From Sphingomonadales bacterium (GTDB lineage Bacteria > Pseudomonadota > Alphaproteobacteria > Sphingomonadales > Sphingomonadaceae): a DNA stretch of 64,000 nt. The notes under the pieces are model-generated. The model worked only from the letters and a program-made list of their open reading frames with translations, made no database searches and was not told where the DNA came from. Positions 27,168 through 35,386 of the stretch are shown here, in pieces. The position numbers were made by a program, and so were the translations under genes. The stretch lies in assembly GCA_027486895.1 (NCBI GenBank), contig JAIXOE010000054.1, positions 38,894 to 102,893 on the forward strand, written 5' to 3'. Every line of letters starts with the position of its first letter. Position 1 is the stretch's first letter.

Positions 27168-28502
27168 ATGCACAGCACTCAACCCCGCCCCGCTAATTTC
27201 CGTTCGCAAGGGCCGCTTCGCGGCACAGTGAAAGTCCCCGGAGACAAATCCATCTCGCACCGGTCGCTGATGCTGAGCGCATTAGCAGTTGGCGAAAGCC
27301 GGATTTCGGGACTGCTAGAGGGTGAAGACGTATTGGCAACTGCCGCCGCGATGCGGGCCATGGGCGCAAGCATCGAACGGACAGGCGAAGGATGCTGGAC
27401 CGTGCACGGTGTTGGCGTGGGCGGCCTGATGCAACCCGCAAGCGCGCTCGATATGGGCAATAGCGGCACGTCGACACGATTGTTGATGGGTCTGGTTGCC
27501 AGCCACCGGCTGACCGCGACATTCATTGGCGATGCCAGCCTATCCAAACGCCCGATGGGCCGGGTTATCGATCCACTCAGCCAAATGGGCGCCGAGTTTA
27601 CCGCAAGCCCGGGCGGGACTCTGCCGTTGATGGTGCGCGGCTTGGTACCTGCTGTGCCGATTAGCTACCGGCTGCCGGTGGCTTCTGCGCAAGTAAAAAG
27701 CGCTGTCCTGCTCGCCGGGCTCAATACGCCCGGCATCACTGAGGTGATTGAGCCAGTCCCTACCCGTGACCACAGCGAACGGATGCTGCGCGGGTTCGGT
27801 GCGGATTTGACGGTTGAAGTCGATGCCGACGGCGTGCGCCATATACGTTTGGTCGGGGAGGCCGAACTCAAGCCTCAGACTATCGAAGTCCCCGGCGACC
27901 CCTCATCGGCTGCGTTCCCAATCGTCGCGGCGCTCATTACTCCCGGCAGCGAAGTTACCGTCACCCATGTCGGCATGAACCCGACCCGCACCGGCATTTA
28001 TAAAATGCTACAAGCGATGGGCGCTGATCTGACTTATTCCAACGAACGTGAAGTCGGCGGCGAGCCTGTAGCAGATATCACCGCGCGCCATTCGGCTTTG
28101 CGTGGCATCGAAGTGCCAGCCGAAGTCGCACCAAGCATGATTGACGAATTTCCGGTGTTTTTCGTCGCCGCGTGCATGGCGCAAGGCCAGACCATCACCA
28201 GCGGCCTCGATGAACTGCGTGTGAAAGAGTCCGACCGACTGGCATTAATGGCGGCGGGTCTGAAAGCTATTGGCGCGCAAGTCGAGGAACGCGAAGATGG
28301 CCTTGTCATTCAAGGCACAGGCGGCGAACCGCTTGAGGGCGGCGCGACCATCAACAGCGCGCTAGATCATCGTATTGCCATGAGCTTTGCGGTGGCAGGA
28401 CAGCATTGCTATCATCCCGTTACCGTCGATGACGCATCGCCGATCGCCACCAGCTTTCCGACGTTCGAAACAATGATGTACAATCTGCAGGGTGCAAATT
28501 GA
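27168..28502 (+). CDS. aroA: 3-phosphoshikimate 1-carboxyvinyltransferase (EPSP synthase, class II-like)
   Basis: 444 residues. It adds the enolpyruvyl group of PEP to shikimate 3-phosphate. [64 protein letters not shown] and LRVKESDRL follow the class II (CP4-like) pattern. The PEP-pocket motif reads GNSGTSTR, with Gly100 where CP4 has Ala100. The gene heads a run aroA-CBU_0592-cmk with overlapping stops and starts. Confidence 0.94.
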   Translation: MHSTQPRPANFRSQGPLRGTVKVPGDKSISHRSLMLSALAVGESRISGLLEGEDVLATAAAMRAMGASIERTGEGCWTVHGVGVGGLMQPASALDMGNSGTSTRLLMGLVASHRLTATFIGDASLSKRPMGRVIDPLSQMGAEFTASPGGTLPLMVRGLVPAVPISYRLPVASAQVKSAVLLAGLNTPGITEVIEPVPTRDHSERMLRGFGADLTVEVDADGVRHIRLVGEAELKPQTIEVPGDPSSAAFPIVAALITPGSEVTVTHVGMNPTRTGIYKMLQAMGADLTYSNEREVGGEPVADITARHSALRGIEVPAEVAPSMIDEFPVFFVAACMAQGQTITSGLDELRVKESDRLALMAAGLKAIGAQVEEREDGLVIQGTGGEPLEGGATINSALDHRIAMSFAVAGQHCYHPVTVDDASPIATSFPTFETMMYNLQGAN

Positions 28503-28777
28503 CCGAATATATCTCGCCATTCGCCGCCGACCTCATCGGATTTGCAGGTAGCTTCTTCATCGTCGCCGCTTTTGCTTACAGCAACCTTACGACGCAGATG
28601 AATGCATTGTGGTTCAATGTTTCAAACTTTATCGGCGCAGCGTTGCTGACGGTGTCGTTAACGGTGAATTTCAATTTGCCGACGATGGTGCTTGAGGTGG
28701 TGTGGATGGCGATTGCGCTGTTTGGCATAGCAAAGGCGCTGATCGCGCGGCGCGCTGACAAAGGCTTTGCTCAATGA
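28499..28777 (+). CDS. CBU_0592-family small membrane protein
   Basis: 92 residues, three hydrophobic helices: [58 protein letters not shown]. The pattern fits the CBU_0592-like family of unknown function. TTG start overlaps the aroA TGA, and its own stop overlaps the cmk ATG. Confidence 0.78.
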   Translation: MTEYISPFAADLIGFAGSFFIVAAFAYSNLTTQMNALWFNVSNFIGAALLTVSLTVNFNLPTMVLEVVWMAIALFGIAKALIARRADKGFAQ

Positions 28778-29400
28778 TTATTGCGGTCGACGGGCCAACT
28801 GCATCAGGCAAGGGCACGTTGGCAAAGGCATTGGCGTCGCATTTTGGCCTGCCATTTTTGGACACTGGCCTGTTGTACCGCGCGGTTGGTCGGCAAGTGC
28901 AACTGAACCAAGGCAACCCTGACAATCCGGCCGATGCTTTGGCTGGATGCAGCTTTCCCGATTATCTGCTCGGCGACGCAGTTTTGCGAACTGAAGAGGT
29001 CGGCGGCTTGGCCAGCAGGGTTTCGGTTCACCCCGAAGTGCGTGCCGCATTAAATAAGCGTCAGGTGGACTTTGCCAACCAGCCTGGCGGTGCCTTGTTG
29101 GACGGGCGTGACATCGGAACGGTGATCGCGCCACATGCCGATGTGAAGCTGTTTGTAACCGCCCCTGCCGAAGTGCGGGCCGAGCGGCGGTATGATGAAA
29201 TGCAGCGGCACGGAATTGAGGTGCGCTTTGCCGATATCCTCGCCGATATCCATGCCCGCGACGCACGCGACATGGGGCGCGCCGATGCCCCGTTAAAACC
29301 CGCGCAAGACGCGCTATTGCTTGATACCGGCGATTTGACTATAGGCGGCGCCGTTCAAGCTGCGATCGCGCTGGTGGAGTCTCGACTTCGCAAGAGCTAA
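28774..29400 (+). CDS. cmk: Cytidylate kinase
   Basis: 208 residues. P-loop DGPTASGKGTLAKAL, then LDTGLLYRAVG, LDGRDIGTVIAPHADVKLFVTA and a lid RDARDMGRADAPL. Phosphorylates CMP and dCMP. ATG overlaps the preceding stop. The cmk-rpsA order is widely conserved. Confidence 0.95.
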   Translation: MIIAVDGPTASGKGTLAKALASHFGLPFLDTGLLYRAVGRQVQLNQGNPDNPADALAGCSFPDYLLGDAVLRTEEVGGLASRVSVHPEVRAALNKRQVDFANQPGGALLDGRDIGTVIAPHADVKLFVTAPAEVRAERRYDEMQRHGIEVRFADILADIHARDARDMGRADAPLKPAQDALLLDTGDLTIGGAVQAAIALVESRLRKS

Positions 29401-29429
29401 GTAGCCGGCGTGTATCGATAGAGCACACC

Positions 29430-29519
29430 GTCACCCTGAACTTGGTTCAGGGTCCATTTCGCCTCGCTGACCCTTGGTCTAAGTTGATGGATGGATGCTG
29501 AAACAAGTTCAGCATGACG
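29430..29519. repeat. REP-like 90-bp inverted-repeat element, copy B
   Basis: Same ends and length as copy A (26441-26530); the central part differs. Located between cmk and rpsA. Confidence 0.8.
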
Positions 29520-29648
29520 TGGTTTTAGGTTCGATATGCGCCGTAATTGAACGCTTTATTGCTATTCGGGCAATAGGGCAACTCTGGTCAAAGACCGTCG
29601 GAACCAACCGACTGGCCGGACAAAAAGTACGTAAGGAAACTCTAACCT

Positions 29649-31355
29649 ATGGCAACTTCGCCAAACCCGACCCGCGACGATTTCGCGGCACTTCTCGACG
29701 AATCACTTGGTGGCGCAGACGGTGGCTTTGAAGGCCGCGTCGTAAAGGGCACCGTAACCGCAATCGATAATGACCATGCTGTCATCGATGTGGGTCTCAA
29801 ATCCGAAGGCCGTGTGGCGCTGCGTGAATTCGCTATGCCCGGCCAGAAAGCCGACCTGAAGGTTGGCGACGAAGTAGAAGTCTTCGTTGACCGCGTAGAA
29901 AATATGAACGGCGAAGCGATGCTCAGCCGTGACCGTGCCCGCCGCGAAGCTGCATGGGACGTTCTTGAAGGCGAATTCGATGCTGGCAACCGCGTTGATG
30001 GCGTTATCTTTGGCCGCGTTAAGGGTGGTTTCACCGTTGACCTCGGCGGCGCAGTGGCATTCTTGCCCGGCAGCCAAGTCGACGTTCGCCCAGTGCGCGA
30101 CGTTGGTCCATTGATGGACATCGCCCAGCCATTCGTCATCCTGAAGATGGACCGCAAGCGTGGCAACATCGTTGTTTCGCGTCGCGCCATTTTGGAAGAG
30201 ACACGTGCCGAACAGCGCACTGGCCTCATCCAGAACCTCGCTGAAGGTCAAATCATCGACGGCGTTGTCAAGAATATCACCGATTACGGTGCGTTCGTTG
30301 ACCTCGGCGGCATCGATGGCCTGCTGCACGTCACCGACATCAGCTACAAGCGCATCAACCACCCAAGCGAAGTCATCAACATTGGTGACACCGTCAAGGT
30401 TCAGATCGTTCGTATCAACAAGGACACACAGCGCATCAGCCTTGGTATGAAGCAGCTGGAAAGCGATCCTTGGGATGCAGCGGTTGCCAAGTACCCAGTT
30501 GGTACAAAGCTCAAGGGTTCGGTCACGAACATCACCGAATATGGTGCGTTCATCGAACTCGAAGCCGGTATCGAAGGCTTGGTCCACGTTTCGGAAATGT
30601 CATGGACAAAGAAGAACGTTCACCCTGGCAAGATCGTTTCGACAAGCCAAGAAGTCGACGTTGTCGTTCTCGACATCGACATGGAAAAGCGCCGCATTTC
30701 GCTTGGTCTCAAGCAAGCGCACGACAATCCATGGGCATCGTTCGCTGAGAAGTTCCCAGTTGGTTCGACCGTTGAAGGCGAAGTCAAGAATGCGACTGAA
30801 TTCGGTCTGTTCATTGGCCTCGACGGCGACGTTGATGGCATGGTGCACATGTCCGACATCGCATGGGGCATAACCGGCGAAGAAGCATTGCATCTTCACC
30901 GCAAGGGCGAAACCGTCAAGGCAATCGTCCTCGACATCGATGCAGAGAAAGAGCGTATTTCGCTTGGCATCAAGCAGCTTGAAAAGGGTGCCCCATCGGC
31001 AGCCGGCGCTGCTTCGGCAAGCGGCCTGAAGAAGGGTGCGACCACCACTGTTACTGTTCTTGAAGTACGCGATGGCGGACTTGAAGTGCAGGCAGGTGAA
31101 GATGGCGCAACTGGCTTCATCAAGCGCGCTGACCTTGGCCGTGACCGTGACGAGCAACGTCCAGACCGCTTCCAGGTTGGCCAGAAGTTCGACGCAATGA
31201 TCACTGGCTTCGACCGTTCGAAAAAGCCAAACTTCTCGGTCAAGGCGCTTCAACTCGCCGAAGAGAAGCAAGCTGTTGAGCAATATGGTTCGTCGGACTC
31301 CGGCGCATCGCTTGGCGACATCTTGGGTGAAGCACTTAAGGGCGTGAAGAAGTAA
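29649..31355 (+). CDS. rpsA: 30S ribosomal protein S1
   Basis: 568 residues with six S1 (OB-fold) repeats. Repeats three to five show the classic forms GVVKNITDYGAFVDLGGIDGLLHVTD, GSVTNITEYGAFIELEAGIEGLVHVSEMSW and GEVKNATEFGLFIGLDGDVDGMVHMSDI. Binds mRNA leaders at the 30S subunit. TAAGGAAACTCTAACCT lies upstream of the ATG. A clear terminator follows. Confidence 0.97.
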   Translation: MATSPNPTRDDFAALLDESLGGADGGFEGRVVKGTVTAIDNDHAVIDVGLKSEGRVALREFAMPGQKADLKVGDEVEVFVDRVENMNGEAMLSRDRARREAAWDVLEGEFDAGNRVDGVIFGRVKGGFTVDLGGAVAFLPGSQVDVRPVRDVGPLMDIAQPFVILKMDRKRGNIVVSRRAILEETRAEQRTGLIQNLAEGQIIDGVVKNITDYGAFVDLGGIDGLLHVTDISYKRINHPSEVINIGDTVKVQIVRINKDTQRISLGMKQLESDPWDAAVAKYPVGTKLKGSVTNITEYGAFIELEAGIEGLVHVSEMSWTKKNVHPGKIVSTSQEVDVVVLDIDMEKRRISLGLKQAHDNPWASFAEKFPVGSTVEGEVKNATEFGLFIGLDGDVDGMVHMSDIAWGITGEEALHLHRKGETVKAIVLDIDAEKERISLGIKQLEKGAPSAAGAASASGLKKGATTTVTVLEVRDGGLEVQAGEDGATGFIKRADLGRDRDEQRPDRFQVGQKFDAMITGFDRSKKPNFSVKALQLAEEKQAVEQYGSSDSGASLGDILGEALKGVKK

Positions 31356-31393
31356 GCTTCGGCTAACGCACAGCTCCGAAATATCGGAACAAT

Positions 31394-31425
31394 AACCCGC
31401 CCTTTTCACGAAGGGCGGGTTTTTT
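31394..31425 (+). terminator. Terminator of rpsA
   Basis: AACCCGCCCTT and AAGGGCGGGTT pair around TTCACG, followed by a T run. Confidence 0.92.
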
Positions 31426-31559
31426 GATGTTCTCGACAAACAACATCTGTAACAGCGTTGTAATATCTGTAAAATTCTGGCAGCTTGGAACCTTAGAGAT
31501 TGTAAAACGCTTTAATGGCTGTCTTGCAACTACAGCTGGCCCGATGTGAAGGACATAGA

Positions 31560-31838
31560 ATGATCCGTTCAGAATTGATCAAAAAGCTGGAAGCTGAAAA
31601 TCCCGAATTGAAAACAGAAGAAGTCGAAAAGATTTTGGATCTGTTTTTTGACCAGATCATCCAACGTCTTGCCGACGGCGGACGTGTGGAATTGCGGGGC
31701 TTTGGCGCCTTTTCCACGCGTGACCGCAGCCCGCGCAAGGGCCGCAACCCGCGCACCGGCGCATCGGTTGAGGTTCCTTCCAAGCGCGTGCCCTATTTCA
31801 AGCCCGGCAAGGAAGTGCGGGAGCAGCTTAACAAATAA
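31560..31838 (+). CDS. ihfB: Integration host factor beta subunit
   Basis: 92 residues of the HU/IHF fold: MIRSELIKKLEAENPELKTEEVEKI, GGRVELRGFGAFSTRDRSPRKGRNPRTG with the DNA-intercalating Pro in RNPRTG, and VPYFKPGKEVREQLN. Bends DNA as a heterodimer with IhfA. The frame is open from 31515 but ATG 31560 has GAAGGAC seven bases upstream and starts the homology. Confidence 0.95.
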   Translation: MIRSELIKKLEAENPELKTEEVEKILDLFFDQIIQRLADGGRVELRGFGAFSTRDRSPRKGRNPRTGASVEVPSKRVPYFKPGKEVREQLNK

Positions 31839-31895
31839 GCTTGGGCAGCAAAGCCTCTTGACCCTGCGGACAGAATGCTGTCTGCGCAATGTCAT

Positions 31896-31981
31896 GCGGA
31901 TGTGGCGGAATGGTAGACGCTACAGACTTAAAATCTGTTGTCCTTTTGGGCGTGCGGGTTCGAGTCCCGCCATCCGCACCA
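31896..31981 (+). tRNA. tRNA-Leu (TAA)
   Basis: Class II tRNA, 86 bases with encoded CCA. Acceptor GCGGATG/CATCCGC; anticodon stem ACAGA/TCTGT around CTTAAAA, anticodon TAA; a long variable arm TGTCCTTTTGGGCG; T arm GCGGGTTCGAGTCCCGC. Confidence 0.95.
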
Positions 31982-32057
31982 CCTTTTTTCGACCGTCACG
32001 CAGCCTGTGCAACCGTAACGTACCGCGCACCTATCTAATATCCAATCTAGCCTGACC

Positions 32058-33566
32058 TCAGTTGCGCGGCGCTTGTCTGCGGTAACTCAGTGCCTCTGCT
32101 ATATGGATGCGCCCGACGTCGCTCGACCCTGCAAGATCAGCAATCGTTCGGGCAACCCGCAGGATACGTGTATAGCCTCGTGCAGATAGCCGCATGGCTT
32201 CGGCCGCTTGCGCCAGCAGTTTCTGGCCAGCGGCGTCTGGACTGGCAAAGGCCGCCAGTGAATCACCATCCAAATCCGCATTGGTGCGCAGGCCAGTCCC
32301 GGCCAGTCGCGCGCTTTGTACATGGCGTGCAGCGTCGACGCGCGCAGCAACCTCAGCTGACCCTTCGGCAGGCGGTGGCAGGACAAGGTCCGCCGCGCTC
32401 ACCGCCTGCACCTCAACATGCAGATCGATGCGATCAAGCAAGGGTCCGGATATCTTTGCCTGATAATCGGCGGCACAGCGCGGAGCGCGGCTGCAGGCGA
32501 GAGCGGCATCGCCCAGATGCCCGCATCGGCACGGGTTCATCGCAGCCACCAGCTGCACATTGGCGGGGAATGTCACATGGCTATTGGCGCGCGCGATGCT
32601 GACTTCGCGCGTCTCAAGCGGTTGCCGTAAGCTATCGAGAACAGCGCGCTGAAACTCCGGCAATTCATCCAGGAACAGCACGCCCAGATGCGCGAGGCTC
32701 ACTTCACCGGGCCGAATGCGAAGGCCGCCGCCGACCAATGCGGGCATCGACGCGCTGTGGTGCGGCGCTCGAAATGGCCGGGTACGCATCAACCGGCCTG
32801 CCTCCAACGTCCCTGCAACCGATGCAATCATCGACACTTCAAGCGCTTCGGCTGGCGTAAGCTCGGGCAATATGCCTGGCATGCATGACGCCAAGAGCGA
32901 CTTGCCCGCGCCCGGCGGACCGACCATGCACAGATTGTGCCCCCCAGCGGCGGCAATCTCAAGCGCGCGTTTGGCAGTCTCCTGCCCCTTCACCATTTTC
33001 ATGTCAGGACCGCCTTTGCGTGGTTCAGCGATGCCGGGTTCGGGTGTCCGCAACAACGACTGCCCCTTTAAGTGGTTAAGTAGCGCAAGCAGATCTGGCG
33101 CGGCGATAACTTCAATCTCGCCGGCCCACGCTGCTTCTGACCCCTGCACCGCCGGACATATCAGCCCCATGCCGCGTGATGATGCGTGCAACGCCGCCAA
33201 CAGCACTCCGGGTGATCCCGCGACGCGGCCATCCAGCCCAAGCTCTCCTACGACAACATATTGGGCAAGCGTCTCTGCATCGACCAAACCCATCGCCCCC
33301 AAGAGCGCGAGCGCGATGGGCAAATCATAATGCGATCCTTCTTTCGGCAAGTCCGCAGGCGACAGGTTAATCGTGATCCTTTTGGGCGGCAGCGCAAGTC
33401 CAAGCGCTGAAATCGCGGCCCGCACCCGCTCACGGCTTTCGGCCACAGCCTTGTCGGGAAGCCCGACGACCGCAAAGCCAACCATGCCGGGTGCCACCTG
33501 ACACTGCACCTCGACGCTGCGCGCTTCGAGCCCGAGATAGGCAACCGTCGAGACTATCGACACCAT
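32058..33566 (-). CDS. comM: YifB/ComM-type Mg-chelatase-like AAA ATPase
   Basis: 502 residues: an N-terminal Lon-protease-like fold (VEVQCQVAPGMVGFAVVGLPDKAVAESRERVRAA), a AAA+ domain with Walker A MVGPPGAGKS and Walker B GVLFLDELPEF, and a C-terminal helical lid. ComM is a helicase that aids branch migration in natural transformation. ATG 33566 has GGGGAA seven bases upstream; the longer frame to 33638 lacks support. Confidence 0.92.
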   Translation of the reverse strand: MVSIVSTVAYLGLEARSVEVQCQVAPGMVGFAVVGLPDKAVAESRERVRAAISALGLALPPKRITINLSPADLPKEGSHYDLPIALALLGAMGLVDAETLAQYVVVGELGLDGRVAGSPGVLLAALHASSRGMGLICPAVQGSEAAWAGEIEVIAAPDLLALLNHLKGQSLLRTPEPGIAEPRKGGPDMKMVKGQETAKRALEIAAAGGHNLCMVGPPGAGKSLLASCMPGILPELTPAEALEVSMIASVAGTLEAGRLMRTRPFRAPHHSASMPALVGGGLRIRPGEVSLAHLGVLFLDELPEFQRAVLDSLRQPLETREVSIARANSHVTFPANVQLVAAMNPCRCGHLGDAALACSRAPRCAADYQAKISGPLLDRIDLHVEVQAVSAADLVLPPPAEGSAEVAARVDAARHVQSARLAGTGLRTNADLDGDSLAAFASPDAAGQKLLAQAAEAMRLSARGYTRILRVARTIADLAGSSDVGRIHIAEALSYRRQAPRN

Positions 33567-33817
33567 GATGAATTCCCCGTCGGAAGCCATACAAACCCCC
33601 GCTGCATCGGGATGTAGAAGCAGCAGGGGTTCGGCCAACCGGTCCAGAGGTCGACGGAGCCTTCATGCGGGGCAAATCCGGTGCAGGGCAATTGCCGGCG
33701 CTTCGTATACCAAGCGTTGGCACATCGGACCGGCGTCAAAACCGGGATATGTCCCTAAAATCTGTTTAACCCTGTGCAGTTACGTCTCTGAAATGGGCAA
33801 GGCCGCAAATTAGAGGC

Positions 33818-34477
33818 ATGAAGGCACTTTCTGCATCAGGTCTGTTGGCGCTTGCGCTCTTCGCCAGCAGCGCGACGGCATCGTTCGCGTTTGACAGCGT
33901 CGATGTGGAAAGCGACGCCTATGCATGGTCGGAGGCAGCGGAACCTGCCGCCGCTAAAGCCACATTGGCCCAGTATGGCCCGTTTCAAGTCGTCGCACCC
34001 GACCGCGCGGAACTCAACGGCAGCATCGAAAGCGACACGCCGGGCCAGTTCGCGGCAATGCTCCGCGCCTATCCGGCTATACGGAATATCGACATGGTCG
34101 ACTGTCCCGGCACGGGCGATGATGAAGCCAATTTGTCGCTGGCGCGCATGATCCGTAAGGCCGGAATCGCTACCTATGTTCCCAATGGCGGCTCGGTCCG
34201 TTCCGGCGGTGTCGAACTGTTCTTAGCAGGCGCAAAACGAAGAGCTGCCCCCGAAGCAGAGTTCGCCGTGCATAGCTGGGTCGATGAAGACGGGATGGAG
34301 CCCGATGACTTTGCGGAGAGCAATCCGGTAAACCGCGAATATGTCGCATATTATCGCGAAATGGGCATGAGCCCCGAAAACGCCAAAGCGTTCTACGCGC
34401 TCACCAACAGCGTGCCGCATGACGATGTGCTGTATCTCAAGCCACGCGATATTGCTGCCTATCTGCCACTGGATTGA
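33818..34477 (+). CDS. Exported ClpP-fold-like protein (COG3904-like)
   Basis: 219 residues: a signal peptide (about 1-24, ending ASFAFD), then FQVVAPDRAELNGSIESDTPGQFAAML, a segment VDCPGTGDDEANLSLARMIRKAGIATYVPNGGSVRSGGVELFLAGAKRR and AEFAVHSWVDEDG. This resembles the periplasmic ClpP/crotonase-fold group COG3904. The usual CxSAC around the nucleophile reads VRSGG here, so activity is uncertain. AGAGG precedes ATG. Confidence 0.6.
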   Translation: MKALSASGLLALALFASSATASFAFDSVDVESDAYAWSEAAEPAAAKATLAQYGPFQVVAPDRAELNGSIESDTPGQFAAMLRAYPAIRNIDMVDCPGTGDDEANLSLARMIRKAGIATYVPNGGSVRSGGVELFLAGAKRRAAPEAEFAVHSWVDEDGMEPDDFAESNPVNREYVAYYREMGMSPENAKAFYALTNSVPHDDVLYLKPRDIAAYLPLD

Positions 34478-34483
34478 CAGGGC

Positions 34484-35155
34484 CTAAAAATCCACCTGCT
34501 CATAATGCTTGGGCGGTGTGATGACTTCCATACGCTCGGACAATAATGGCCGGAAACTCGGCCGCGACTTGAACATCGCATACCAAGCCTTGGTTTGCTC
34601 ATGTCCTGTCCAGTCAATTCCGCCCAGATAATCGGCTACCGAAATTTGGGCAGCTGCAGCAAGGTCCGCCATGCTCATAACCGAGCCTGCCAGCCAAGCG
34701 CGGTGATCAATGAGGTAATCGATATAATCAAGATGGCCGTTGGCCAACTTCATGGCTTCACGCAGCACTTTGGACTCTGGCGGCTGCCGGTCAATAAGGC
34801 GCTTTTTCATCCGTTCGTGGAGAAGCGGCTGAGTCACATCGCCATAAAATTGCTCGTCAAACCAAGCGACCAGCCGGCGTGTTTCGGCACGATATTGCGC
34901 AGTGCCGGTGATCATCGGGTTAGTGGCAACGGTTTCATCGATATATTCGGAGATCGCAACCGAATCGACCAAGGTGATATTGCGCTCTGCGTCGCGCATC
35001 ACGGGCGTGCGGCCAGCCGGGTTCATTTGCAGAAACTCGTCGCGCTGCTCCCACGGATTTTCCCGCACAAGGCTGTACGGCACGCCCTTCTCGCCCAAAA
35101 GGAGTCTTACCTTACGCGAAAAAGGACACAGCGGATATTGATGGAGATGCCACAT
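34484..35155 (-). CDS. Glutathione S-transferase family protein
   Basis: 223 residues: a thioredoxin-fold N domain with HQYPLCPFSRKVRLLLGEKG (Cys10-Pro-Phe-Ser13), AGRTPVM and DSVAISEYID, and a helical C domain with AWLAGSVMSMADLAAAAQISVADYL. The CPFS motif suggests a Cys-type GST or glutaredoxin-like activity. Substrate unknown. It ends six bases from the convergent upstream gene. Confidence 0.88.
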   Translation of the reverse strand: MWHLHQYPLCPFSRKVRLLLGEKGVPYSLVRENPWEQRDEFLQMNPAGRTPVMRDAERNITLVDSVAISEYIDETVATNPMITGTAQYRAETRRLVAWFDEQFYGDVTQPLLHERMKKRLIDRQPPESKVLREAMKLANGHLDYIDYLIDHRAWLAGSVMSMADLAAAAQISVADYLGGIDWTGHEQTKAWYAMFKSRPSFRPLLSERMEVITPPKHYEQVDF

Positions 35156-35215
35156 GTGTGTCTGTTAGGGCCGGTTAACCAAAATGTGAAGGGGTGCGCC
35201 ATAAAAGCGCCTATA

Positions 35216-35386
35216 TTAGTTGGATTTAGAAACTGCGCCCGGTTCTCTTTTGGCTTCCTTCGCCATTTCCGCGTCAATCTTGGCCTCGGCCGCCTTCACC
35301 TTGCGTTCGGTTTCGGCATATTGGCTGTCAAAATCCTTCTGACAGCCCGCAAGCAAGAGCAACAGAAGGAGCGAAGCAAGGCGCAT
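35216..35386 (-). CDS. Small lipoprotein coupled to tamB, 56 aa
   Basis: Encodes MRLASLLLLLLLAGC (lipobox LLAGC) and a charged helix QKDFDSQYAETERKVKAAE rich in Lys/Glu/Ala. Mature length about 42 residues. Its ATG shares one base with the tamB stop (TGATG), so it is translated with tamB. Role unknown; it could be an outer-membrane anchor or partner of the Tam system. Confidence 0.7.
   Translation of the reverse strand: MRLASLLLLLLLAGCQKDFDSQYAETERKVKAAEAKIDAEMAKEAKREPGAVSKSN

Noticed and set aside
29703..30587. 294-codon open frame antisense to rpsA
   Set aside because: Shadow of repeated S1 domains; no ribosome site or domain.
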